The notes below the pieces were generated by a model, which saw only the letters and a program-made list of their open reading frames with translations, was not told where the DNA came from and made no database searches. DNA of 15,416 nucleotides from DASYYE01 sp035946955. Its GTDB lineage: Bacteria; Actinomycetota; Actinomycetes; Streptosporangiales; Streptosporangiaceae. Where the stretch lies: contig DASYYE010000478.1 of the NCBI GenBank assembly GCA_035946955.1, positions 1 through 15,416 on the forward strand, read 5' to 3'. Below are positions 5,438-13,111 of the stretch, piece by piece. Within the stretch, counting starts at the first letter, position 1; every line of letters starts with the position of its first letter. Position numbers and translations under genes: made by a program.

Positions 5438-7225
5438 TCAGGCAAGCCCCGCCCTCGCGGGCAGCCGGATCGTGAACACTGTTCCGTGGCCTCCCTCGCT
5501 GGCCACGGTGACGCTCCCGCCGTGGGCCTCGACGATCTGGCGGGCAATCGGCAGGCCAAGGCCGCTTCCCCCGGTCCGTCTGCTGCGCGACTTGTCTGCG
5601 CGCCAGAACCGGTCGAAGACCCGGGGGAGGTCGGCGGGGACGATGCCGCTGCCAGTGTCGGCGACCTCGATCAATACCTCGGCCTGCACGGAATACCCGG
5701 TCATGGTCACGTCCCCGCCCGCTGGCGTGTGCCGGATCGCGTTGGAGACCAGGTTGCCGACTGCCTGGCGCAAGCGGGCCGGGTCAGCGGCGAGCTCCGG
5801 GTCACCTTCGGTCCGCGACGCCAGCCTCACCCCGGTCGCGCTGGCACTGCCTTGGTGGGCAGCGGCTACCTGGTGGAGCAGGTCACCAAGGTGGACGGGC
5901 TCGGGGTGCAGGTGAAGCCGGCCCGCGTCGGCGGCCGCGAGGTCTTGCAGGTCATCGATGACGCGCTGCAGCAGCCGGGCCTCCTCCAGCAGTGAGGACG
6001 TCAGGCTCTGACCTGGCGAGGCGAGGCCGTCTTCCGCGGCCTCAAGCCAGCCTCGGATGTTGCCGAGCGGCGTGCGCAGTTCGTGGGCAACGTCGCTGAG
6101 GAGTGCCTTGCGCTGCGCCTCCATGCGTTCCCGGCGCGCGGACAGATCGTTGAACGCCGACGTCAGGTAGCCAATCTCGTCACGCGTGGTGACCGGGACG
6201 GGGACGTAGGGTGTGGTCGGCTGCTTGACCGCCTCCGTCAGCCACCTCAATGGCCTGGCCAGCCGAGCGGACACGAACACGGTTATCGCGATGGTGAGGG
6301 CCAGCACCAGCGCGGTCGCCTCGATGATGCGGGTCCGGCTGCCTGGTGTCAGCGCGAAGCCTGACGTGGATGGGCCGACCGGGCTGGCGACGGACAGCAG
6401 CGCTGCCGGCGCGACATACGGCCGCAATTGCTCTCGGCGGCTGGTGTCGATGCAGGACTGCACCACCGCTGTATCGGGAATCTTCCCAGCCCCGGTCCAG
6501 GTGAAGCCGGGATCCAGTTTGACTCCGGGCACACGCTGGCGTGCGAGACAGCTATCAACCAGCTTGTTGAGCTGGTTGATAGCGATGGTCTCCGAGGCCG
6601 TCAGGCTGTTGATGGCGGCCACTCCGCAGATCATGGTCCAGTTCGGCATCGGGATCGGGCTGCTGCTGCCCATCATGTTGATGTCAGGCCGCCCGGCGGG
6701 GCTGATGGTCATCGTCGACCCGTGCCACCCGATGCTGCGCAGGCAGGCCAGCGACTTCCTGGCCCCACTGATCAGCCTGGCCTGCTCGGCCGTGGTCAGC
6801 CGGAAAGGGCCGACCGCGCGGGCGTCGATCCCATCAGAGGAAGCGGTGGCGATGGCTGGGTCGACATTCAGTGGGTCGATGACCGCCGACGGCCTGCCTC
6901 GCAGGTGCGGCGATACAGGACTGGACGTGGCGATGACCCGGCCGTCCTGAGTGGTCAGGGTGATCTGCTGGCCGGTGCGTGCGGCCAGGCGGTGCACGAG
7001 CGCTGTCACGTCTGCCCAGGCAGGGTGGGCGGCGGCGTACCCGAGGAGCGTGTCGTAGATGGCCGCGTCATCGGCCAGCGCCTGTGCTTGCTGCTGCTGG
7101 ATGGCATGGGTGGTGGTGGTTGCCGCCAGCCATGCGCTGGCGGCGACTGAACACAATGCGACCAGCACGGATGTGACCAGCTGCCGGGCGAGGAGACTGG
7201 ACCGCCAGGGCACGCTACGCGCCAC
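5438..7225 (-). CDS. Two-component sensor histidine kinase (BaeS-like, HAMP-HisKA-HATPase)
   Basis: A membrane-bound sensor that autophosphorylates and passes phosphate to the response regulator encoded just upstream. I start it at the GTG at 7225, which has GGGAG 6 nt upstream and overlaps the regulator's stop by 11 nt; the open frame reaches 7255 (605 aa, numbering used here). Membrane helices lie at about 27-46 and 311-330. They flank a roughly 260-residue extracytoplasmic domain with four Cys (171, 210, 236, 268) that could form two disulfides. HAMP follows (about 331-383), then the H-box LLSDVAHELRTPLGN with phospho-acceptor His391, the N-box NLVSNAIRHT, the G1 box VADTGSGI, and the G2 box GGSGLGLPIA. 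All catalytic motifs are intact. Its position beside the secreted S53 genes suggests it senses something at the cell surface linked to them; this is inference. Confidence 0.93.
   Translation of the reverse strand: MARSVPWRSSLLARQLVTSVLVALCSVAASAWLAATTTTHAIQQQQAQALADDAAIYDTLLGYAAAHPAWADVTALVHRLAARTGQQITLTTQDGRVIATSSPVSPHLRGRPSAVIDPLNVDPAIATASSDGIDARAVGPFRLTTAEQARLISGARKSLACLRSIGWHGSTMTISPAGRPDINMMGSSSPIPMPNWTMICGVAAINSLTASETIAINQLNKLVDSCLARQRVPGVKLDPGFTWTGAGKIPDTAVVQSCIDTSRREQLRPYVAPAALLSVASPVGPSTSGFALTPGSRTRIIEATALVLALTIAITVFVSARLARPLRWLTEAVKQPTTPYVPVPVTTRDEIGYLTSAFNDLSARRERMEAQRKALLSDVAHELRTPLGNIRGWLEAAEDGLASPGQSLTSSLLEEARLLQRVIDDLQDLAAADAGRLHLHPEPVHLGDLLHQVAAAHQGSASATGVRLASRTEGDPELAADPARLRQAVGNLVSNAIRHTPAGGDVTMTGYSVQAEVLIEVADTGSGIVPADLPRVFDRFWRADKSRSRRTGGSGLGLPIARQIVEAHGGSVTVASEGGHGTVFTIRLPARAGLA
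6551..6583. repeat. 13-bp perfect inverted repeat inside the kinase gene
   Basis: GCTATCAACCAGC (6551-6563), a 7-nt loop, then its exact complement GCTGGTTGATAGC (6571-6583). It lies in the part encoding the extracytoplasmic domain (AINQLNKLVDS). In mRNA it would form a stable hairpin. Confidence 0.8.
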
Positions 7226-7940
7226 TATGGTCTCCCGCCCGGCGAGGCGTTCCATCGGTGAGCTTGTAACCCACCCCGAAAACGGTGAGCAGGTATACGG
7301 GCTGGCGCGGGTCTGGCTCGAACTTCTTGCGGAGGTTCATCACGTGCACATCCACCGTGCGTTCGGTGATGTAGTGGTCGATCCCGCGGGTGCGCTCCAG
7401 CAACTGCTGCCGCGTGAAGACCCGGTCCGGCTGGGCGGCCATCGCCGCCAGGATCGCGAACTCCGCCGGAGTGCAGTCGGCGTGCACACCCTCAACCGTC
7501 ACTTCGTGTCGGAGAGAGTCGACAGTGAGGGCGCCCACCCGCCAGGCCCGGTCACCGGCCAGAGGCCGCTGAGCACGCCGGAGCAGTGCCCGGACCCGTG
7601 CCATCAGCTCGCGGGGACTGTAGGGCTTGGTCATGTAGTCGTCGGCACCCAGGTTCAGGCCCAACAGCATGTCGTCCTCGCCCGACCGGGCCGTCAGCAT
7701 CAGGACGGGCAGGTCGTAGTCCTGCCGCAGCACCCGGCACACGGCCAGCCTGTCGGGTCCGGGCAACATCACGTCCAGGATCAGCAGGTCGGGCCGCCAG
7801 CGCCGCGTCTCGTCGATGGCAGCCTGACCGTCGGAGACGGCAAGCACGTCGTGACCGTCGTGCCGGAGGTAACGGCGGATGAGCTCGAGCTGCTTGATGT
7901 CGTCCTCGGCCACAAGTACCCGTGCGCCCACAAACCCCAC
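7215..7940 (-). CDS. OmpR/PhoB-family response regulator
   Basis: A 241-aa DNA-binding regulator paired with the adjacent kinase. The receiver domain (about 4-120) has the acidic pair Asp13/Asp14 (VLVAEDD), phospho-acceptor Asp56 (LLILDVMLPG), Thr83 (MLTARS) and Lys105 (DYMTKPYSPRE). The C-terminal winged helix (about 136-227) has the typical TPAEFAILAAMAAQPDRVFT, VDVHVMNLRKKFEPD and VFGVGYKL. The frame starts at a GTG at 7940 (MGFVGARVLVAEDD) without a clear Shine-Dalgarno; a second GTG at 7931 is possible. The stop overlaps the kinase start, so the two are co-translated. A hairpin terminator separates it from the upstream S53 genes, so it probably has its own promoter in 7941-8124. Confidence 0.95.
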   Translation of the reverse strand: MGFVGARVLVAEDDIKQLELIRRYLRHDGHDVLAVSDGQAAIDETRRWRPDLLILDVMLPGPDRLAVCRVLRQDYDLPVLMLTARSGEDDMLLGLNLGADDYMTKPYSPRELMARVRALLRRAQRPLAGDRAWRVGALTVDSLRHEVTVEGVHADCTPAEFAILAAMAAQPDRVFTRQQLLERTRGIDHYITERTVDVHVMNLRKKFEPDPRQPVYLLTVFGVGYKLTDGTPRRAGDHSGA

Positions 7941-7992
7941 GATAAGCGGCGAAGTGCGTGCTCACAGGTCGCTCATGGCCTCTTGACAGGAT

Positions 7993-8002
7993 CTTCATAT
8001 CT
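7993..8002 (-). promoter_or_regulatory. AGATATGAAG box upstream of the response regulator gene
   Basis: On the minus strand AGATATGAAG, four bases, then TGTCA lies 53-62 nt before the regulator's start. The same 10-mer with a matching TGT four bases later occurs upstream of the S53 operon (12246-12255). It may be a shared binding site of the OmpR-type regulator; weakly supported. Confidence 0.3.
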
Positions 8003-8124
8003 GCCGGCGGGTGCCGATGGTGACGACCTGCTAGTCATCCGCTGGGTAGTCAGTGGAGATGGCGAGGTTGTGCCAGCAGGCGAGATCCAAGGCGAGTCCG
8101 GCGCGGGTGACATCGAGCGCACAG

Positions 8125-8167
8125 CCAGTGGGGAGGGGGCTGGGCTTGTGCGCCCCCACCCCACTGG
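8125..8167 (-). terminator. Strong hairpin terminator after the S53 operon
   Basis: A 15-bp GC-rich stem (8125-8139 with 8153-8167) with one A-A mismatch and a 13-nt loop, beginning 13 nt past the stop of the second S53 gene. There is no U-tract, which is common for actinobacterial terminators. It should separate the S53 genes from the two-component genes downstream. Confidence 0.75.
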
Positions 8168-8179
8168 GATCTTGGGTGG

Positions 8180-10117
8180 CTAGCCCATCCGGCGCAGGGC
8201 GGTGATGAAGGCCTGGCCGTTGGGGGTGCCGAGGCCGGTCATGTTGTCGTAGCCCTTGAGGGTGACCTGCCCGGTGTAGCCGAGCATTGAGGGGTTCTGG
8301 TCGTCGAACTGGAGCAGGAAGAGGGAGTGGCAGCCCGTGATCGCGCAGACCGTGGCCCGCCACAGCGGGGGGCTGGCGCTTGTCAGTGGCAGCGCGTCGT
8401 GGAACGCGGCCGTGCCGGCCAGCTTGTAGAACACCGGGTCCAGGAAGCCGAACGGCGTGGGCTGCCCCTGTTGCGCCGCCGCGACCATGCCCGCGACCAG
8501 AGGGCACGCCAGGCTGGTGCCGCCGATGTCCGTGAGCGTGAACGTCCCCTTGTTGTTGAACATCCCGATGAGCATGCCGGTGAAAGGGTCGGCGTCGGCG
8601 CTGAGGTCCGGCACACTCCGTACCGGCCCACCACGGCCGCCAGCGGGTGTCGTCAGCGAGGCGGGGACGACACCCTGCTGGTAGGAGGGTTGCTGCCACA
8701 GTTGGCTCGGGCCACCGCCGGCGGCGCCATCCTCGCCCGCGAGCTGCCAGTGGCCATGGGCGGAGAGGAACGCACCGTTGGACCAGCCGGTCTCGAACAG
8801 GCGGTTGCTGGTCTTGCCCAGCCCGAGGGTGGTGCCGCCGACCGCGATGGCGGAGGGGTCACTGGCGGGCAGGCTGACACCGGAGGCGTCGCCCGAGGAG
8901 AAGTACATCCCCACGCCGACCGCGGCGGCTTTCACCAGGTAGGAGTGGATGATGCTGACCTGGTCGGCTGGCACGCTCTCACTCCCGCTCCCCCAGGAGT
9001 TGGAGGCGATGGTAGCCAGCGGGTGGGCGCCGTTGCCGTTGATGACAACGGTGTCGGCGTTGTACAGCCCCTGTGCCCCGGAGTCGCCGTTGTCGCAGCC
9101 GTCGCCGCCCACCACGAGTTCGCCCGCGCCAGGGGCCATGTCATACACCGACTCGACGTCCAGTTGCTCCTCCACGTTGAACGCGTCTCCGGGGCAGGAC
9201 TTCGGCTGCAGGTCGAGCTCGTGGTAGCGGGCAGCCGAGGGCGCGGGCATGTGGACGGCCTTGGCGTAGTCGGCCAGCGTGGTGAACATCTTCGGTGCCA
9301 GGCCCAGCTCCACCAGCGCTACCGTCTGGCCCGTACCGGTGTCGGTGCTGATGGCCTCGTAGGCGGCCCGGAGCTGGGAAGCCGTGTACCCGCAAACCGC
9401 GTTGGGGAAGCTCGTGGTACCGAACATCTTCGGCAGCTTGCTCACCATATGTTGTCCGTAGTACGTCGAGCACGGCACCGATGGCTTGGCGGCACCCGAG
9501 ATGCCTGACTGCCCGTCGGGCTGTTGCGGTGGCAGGAACGGGATGGCATTGTCTAGGCCGGTCACGCCCAGCACGCCAGGTGCCAGGGATGCGGGCAACG
9601 TCACCGGCCGGGCATTGCCGAAGAGCGGATAGGGCCCGGCATTGACGGTGGCGGTCGCGCGGTACTGCCGCAGGGTGGTGTGGAACGCGGCGTCGATCGT
9701 GGACACCGGCGCGGTGGCCCGGACGTAGTCATCGCCGGTATCGGCACTGACCCCAGTGAAGCCCTCCGAACGCAGCCACGCCTCTGCAGCGGCTGTTTCG
9801 CGGCGCGGGGGCCCGAACCGGGCCATGTATGCCGCCGGGCTGAGGTACTTGCGGAACGAGGGACTCCCCGGAGTGCTCACCGTAGCCGCGAACCGCTGCG
9901 CACCAGCTAGGTCCGGCTTCAGCCACACCTCGATGCTCAGCCGCTGCGACGCCGCGAGCGAGCCCACCGTGGGAGCGTGACCAGCGAACAAGGGAACACT
10001 CCCTGCCAGGGTCACCTCCGCGGGCGGTGGCGACGCCATCGCTACCGCACCCATTCCTGTCACAGCGATCGCCAACGCGCCGGCCACGGCGAGCACGGAC
10101 GTGCTGAATCTGACCAT
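8180..10117 (-). CDS. Secreted S53 family peptidase (sedolisin/kumamolisin type), catalytic residues intact
   Basis: An acid-type serine-carboxyl peptidase precursor of 645 aa. The ATG at 10117 follows GAGAGG by 6 nt. A signal peptide covers about residues 1-28 (cut near AMA/SPPP). A pro-kumamolisin activation domain spans about 33-190 (RLSIEVWLKPDL, FRKYLSPAAYMARFGP). The mature S53 domain runs from about 215 to the end. The catalytic set is visible: Glu316 and Asp320 in VEEQLDVE (E-x-x-x-D), oxyanion Asp410 in FSSGD, and Ser535 in GGTSLACP. The C-terminal GYDNMTGLGTPNG is the calcium-site region. Several Cys (216, 242, 308, 341, 538, 591, 596) suggest extracellular disulfides. It is the second gene of an operon, 44 bp behind a paralogue that lacks the catalytic Ser and Glu. 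A strong terminator follows. Confidence 0.93.
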   Translation of the reverse strand: MVRFSTSVLAVAGALAIAVTGMGAVAMASPPPAEVTLAGSVPLFAGHAPTVGSLAASQRLSIEVWLKPDLAGAQRFAATVSTPGSPSFRKYLSPAAYMARFGPPRRETAAAEAWLRSEGFTGVSADTGDDYVRATAPVSTIDAAFHTTLRQYRATATVNAGPYPLFGNARPVTLPASLAPGVLGVTGLDNAIPFLPPQQPDGQSGISGAAKPSVPCSTYYGQHMVSKLPKMFGTTSFPNAVCGYTASQLRAAYEAISTDTGTGQTVALVELGLAPKMFTTLADYAKAVHMPAPSAARYHELDLQPKSCPGDAFNVEEQLDVESVYDMAPGAGELVVGGDGCDNGDSGAQGLYNADTVVINGNGAHPLATIASNSWGSGSESVPADQVSIIHSYLVKAAAVGVGMYFSSGDASGVSLPASDPSAIAVGGTTLGLGKTSNRLFETGWSNGAFLSAHGHWQLAGEDGAAGGGPSQLWQQPSYQQGVVPASLTTPAGGRGGPVRSVPDLSADADPFTGMLIGMFNNKGTFTLTDIGGTSLACPLVAGMVAAAQQGQPTPFGFLDPVFYKLAGTAAFHDALPLTSASPPLWRATVCAITGCHSLFLLQFDDQNPSMLGYTGQVTLKGYDNMTGLGTPNGQAFITALRRMG

Positions 10118-10161
10118 GTCATGCCTCTCAGATCAAAAGGGGGGACCAAGGGGGAGGGGGG

Positions 10162-12117
10162 TCAGCCGATCCAGCGCAGCGCGGCGACGAACGCCTGCCC
10201 GTTGGGCGTGCCGAGCCCGGTCATGTTGTCGTAGCCCTTGAGGGTGACGAGCGAACTGGACCCGTGCGTGGCCGGGCCCTGCGCATCGAACTGGTTCAGG
10301 AAGGTCTGGCCGCCGCAGGGCGTCCCGCTGCACTCGACAGCTCGCCACAGCGCAGGGCTGGAATCTGTCAGTGGCAGGGCGTCGTGGAGCGCGCTGGTCC
10401 CGGCCAGCTTGTACAGCGCCGGGTTGAGGAAGCCGAACGGCGCGGCCTGCCCCTGCTGGGCGGCAGCCACCATGCCGGCCACCTGGGGCGTTGCTATCTC
10501 GGTACCGCCCGCAGCAAACTCGGTGAACTTCCCATCCTTGCTGATAATCCCTATGAGCGTCCCCGTGAAAGGGGACGCGTCGGCGCTGATATCTGGGATG
10601 CTGCGCACTGGACCACCGGGGCGATTGCCTGGTGCCCGGCTCAAGGCCGTGGGAACGACACCGTGTTGGTAGGCCGGCTGCGGCCACAGCTCGCTGGGGC
10701 CGCCACCTGCCCCCCATTCCAGACCCGAGGGCTGCCAGGCCCCCTTGACGTCACTCCACGCCGCGTCTGACCAACCCGTCTCGAACAACCGGTTGCCGGT
10801 CTTGCCGAGACCGAGAGCGGTCCCGCCGACCGCGGTCGCGAAGGGATCGCTGGCCGGGCCCGCGGGCACCGGCTCGTCGCCCGTGGCGTAGTACATCCCC
10901 ACGCCCACGGCGGCGGCCTTCACCAGGAGCGCGTGTTCGGCCCTGACCACCGCCGGGGGCTGGCTCGTCTCGCCGCCCCCGAGGAAGAACCAGGAGTTGC
11001 ACACCACGGTGGCCAGCGGGTGGCCGCCGTGACCGTCTATGACCGCGGTATCGGCGTCGAACAACCCCTGCATCCCGTCATCGCCTCTGGCGCAGTTGCT
11101 GCCACCAACAACGAGCTGGGTCGCCCCTGGTGCCATGGCATAGGACAGCTCGACATCTGATGGCTCCTGGGAAAACTCGGGCGGGGGCAACGGGGCCGTG
11201 CAGGATGGCGCCAGGTTGAGCTCGTGGTAGTGGGCAGCCGACGGCGCCGGCAGCTTGCTGGCCTTGGCATAGTCGGTGAGGGTGAGGAACATCTTCGGCT
11301 GGAGGCCCAGCTCGATGAGAGCGATCGTCTCGCCCGTGCCTGTGTTGGTGCTGTTGGCCCCATACGCCGCCCGGAGTTGGCTGCCGGTGTAACCGCAGCC
11401 TTCCGTCGGGAAGCTCGTGGTGCCGAACCTCGGCGGCTGTCCGGAGAGCATGTGCTGCCCGTAGTACTCCGAACACGGCGCGGACGCGCCCGCCGCCTCC
11501 GGCCTGCTCGCTGGTGTAGTCGACGGCTGCTGGCCCGGGGCCGGGGCCGCGTTGTCAAGGCCGGTCACGGCGAGCACGTCGCCTGCCAGCGAGGCTGGCA
11601 GCATGACCGGGCTGTCATTGGCCCGCAGCGGGAAGTCCCCGCCGTTGACCTGCTTCGATGCCCGGTAGGTCCGAACGGTGGTATGGAAGGCAGCGTCAAT
11701 GGCCGCCACCGTGGCGTTGCCCCGCACGTAGTCGCGGCCTGCGTCCGCTGCCACACCAGTGAATCCCAGTGAGCGCAGCCAGGTCTCCACAGCCTCCGCC
11801 TGGCGAGCGGTGGGCCCGAACCGGGCGGTGTAGGCGGTGGGGCTGAGGAAGTGGCGGAACGAGGGACTGCCTGGGACGCTCACCAAGGTCGCGAACTGCT
11901 GCGCGCCCTCCAGGTCTGGTTTCAGCCAGAGCTGGACACTCAGCCGCTGAGACCCGGCGACATTGCCCACGGCTGGCAGCTGAGCGGCGAACGGCGCCGC
12001 GCTGCCGGCCAGCGTCACTTCTGATGGCTGGGCTCCCGCCGCCGCGAGTGAGGTTCCGCCTGCGGTCAAGCCGACGGCCGCCACGCCCGCGGCGGCCACC
12101 CGCCCGAATCTGATCAT
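10162..12117 (-). CDS. Secreted S53-family pseudoprotease (catalytic Ser and Glu replaced)
   Basis: A 651-aa paralogue of the next gene, clearly similar from end to end. It has a signal peptide (about 1-29), a pro-domain (RLSVQLWLKPDL, FRHFLSPTAYTARFGP), and an S53 domain ending in GYDNMTGLGTPNGQAF. The ATG at 12117 has GAGAGGG about 7 nt upstream. Aligned to its neighbour, the E-x-x-x-D motif reads QEPSD: Gln317 replaces the catalytic Glu, while Asp321 stays. The GGTS motif reads GGTE: Glu540 (codon GAG) replaces the nucleophile Ser. Oxyanion Asp414 (ATGD) is kept. The frame is fully intact over 1956 bp, so the protein is probably made and folded but not a serine peptidase. It may act as a partner, decoy, inhibitor or binding protein for the active copy. 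It is the first gene of the operon. Confidence 0.92.
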   Translation of the reverse strand: MIRFGRVAAAGVAAVGLTAGGTSLAAAGAQPSEVTLAGSAAPFAAQLPAVGNVAGSQRLSVQLWLKPDLEGAQQFATLVSVPGSPSFRHFLSPTAYTARFGPTARQAEAVETWLRSLGFTGVAADAGRDYVRGNATVAAIDAAFHTTVRTYRASKQVNGGDFPLRANDSPVMLPASLAGDVLAVTGLDNAAPAPGQQPSTTPASRPEAAGASAPCSEYYGQHMLSGQPPRFGTTSFPTEGCGYTGSQLRAAYGANSTNTGTGETIALIELGLQPKMFLTLTDYAKASKLPAPSAAHYHELNLAPSCTAPLPPPEFSQEPSDVELSYAMAPGATQLVVGGSNCARGDDGMQGLFDADTAVIDGHGGHPLATVVCNSWFFLGGGETSQPPAVVRAEHALLVKAAAVGVGMYYATGDEPVPAGPASDPFATAVGGTALGLGKTGNRLFETGWSDAAWSDVKGAWQPSGLEWGAGGGPSELWPQPAYQHGVVPTALSRAPGNRPGGPVRSIPDISADASPFTGTLIGIISKDGKFTEFAAGGTEIATPQVAGMVAAAQQGQAAPFGFLNPALYKLAGTSALHDALPLTDSSPALWRAVECSGTPCGGQTFLNQFDAQGPATHGSSSLVTLKGYDNMTGLGTPNGQAFVAALRWIG

Positions 12118-12849
12118 GTTCTGCCCTCTCGGTCAGATGACTGGCACCGACAGTGTGTTTTCCGTAGCTGTCAGGCTCCGGACAGAACGATGTTTAGCAA
12201 TCTCGCCAGAGAACTAGACAGAAATGCTGGGAAACATCACATTTCCTTCATATCTCGTGTGATACGTCCGCGCTCGCAGGCACCATGCCGGGACGGGCTC
12301 CCCAGGGAGGCAGCCACAGCGGATCTGGACCGCCCCAGCCATCAAGTCCCCGTCCTCTCCCGCAGCAGAGCTGGGGCTGGTCCGTCCAGCCGAACTGGGG
12401 AGCGCCGACTGTGATCAGGGCGTGGATCTGCAGCGGCGTGCCTGGCAGTGAACGCTGGCCCACCGCGCGTCCGATGAGAGCCTGCCCAGCGGCATCGCAA
12501 TCGCTGCAGCGCATGGCCGCCAGGAGCGGTAGGGCACCTGGTGAAGGCGGGCCAGGCGGGCGCCCTTGTTCCTGCGGGCGTGCCCCAGACAGGCGCAACT
12601 GGCGGTGACCTAAGCAAGACGACCGCCACCAGGCCGGTAGGTGCGCGACGACACTTCACCTCATCGCCCGTCACATTCCGCCGAATGAACTAACGGATGC
12701 GGCACCGGCCAGGTCGCCCCTAAACCCATAACGGCGGCCCTCCCGCCGACATCAGGCTGCCCAGAAACAGGCGCTCATGAGGAAATAACGTGTCCGACCG
12801 CTTACGTACATACCTGCTCTGACGGGTGGGCTGATCCTTGGGAGTTCGC
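12118..12849. other. Long upstream region of the S53 operon without a supported gene
   Basis: About 730 bp. The part next to the S53 start (12118-12260) is less GC-rich and should hold the promoter. It has a direct repeat GACAGAA at 12181-12187 and 12217-12223 (36 bp apart) and the AGATATGAAG box at 12246-12255. From 12261 to 12840 short open frames on both strands (such as minus 12248-12598, with one CSDC motif) cannot be tied to a known family. The stretch ends at the DUF2637 remnant, so part of it is probably mobile-element debris. Confidence 0.4.
12246..12255 (-). promoter_or_regulatory. AGATATGAAG box upstream of the S53 operon
   Basis: Minus-strand AGATATGAAG, four bases, then TGTGA, lying 129-138 nt before the first S53 start. 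It matches the box upstream of the response regulator at 7993-8002. A shared regulator site is possible, but two copies are thin evidence. Confidence 0.3.
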
Positions 12850-12973
12850 GGTGAGCGCGGGTGGCAGACCGCTGGCTCCGGTGGACAACGGTCGGGTGTG
12901 AGGCCCTCCTGGCGCTGGTGGCTGGGACGGTCCTTACCTCCATACGCGCGGCGGTCGTATGTTGGCTGAACAT
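12850..12973 (+). pseudogene. DUF2637 gene, 5' remnant (second copy)
   Basis: GGAG at 12841-12844 lies 5 nt before a GTG at 12850, a good start. After a one-base slip the sequence reads DRWLRWTTVGCEALLALVAG then TV, and after a second slip YLHTRGGRMLAEH. The order matches the N-terminus of DUF2637 membrane proteins and the pseudogene at 4890. The homology ends near 12973; the TPLSVDGM core is absent. The same one-base loss after the AGTV codons is present in both copies. Not expected to make a product. Confidence 0.55.
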
Positions 12974-13111
12974 GTTCACTCGTGCCAATGTTGGTCGCGA
13001 TGAGGTACGTGGAAGCTGATTCCAGCGATAGCGACCGATTTCGGCCAGGCAATTCCTCAGCGCCGACGAAGCTTTCTTTATCGGAACTTCAGAGCCGGGG
13101 AGGCGGAGCCT

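Noticed and set aside
7059..9508. Plus-strand open frames of 374 and 393 aa opposite the regulator and S53 genes
   Set aside because: Antisense to genes with complete motif sets; no start signals or recognisable domains.
12248..12598. Minus-strand 116-aa open frame with a CSDC motif
   Set aside because: No second metal-binding pair, no ribosome site, and no family I recognise; kept only as a note in the gap entry.
12967..12978. Perfect palindrome TGAACATGTTCA before the glycosylase gene, considered as a LexA/SOS box
   Set aside because: The actinobacterial SOS box has four bases between GAAC and GTTC; here there are two. It lies about 130 nt before the Mug start, so a role as an operator is not supported beyond symmetry.
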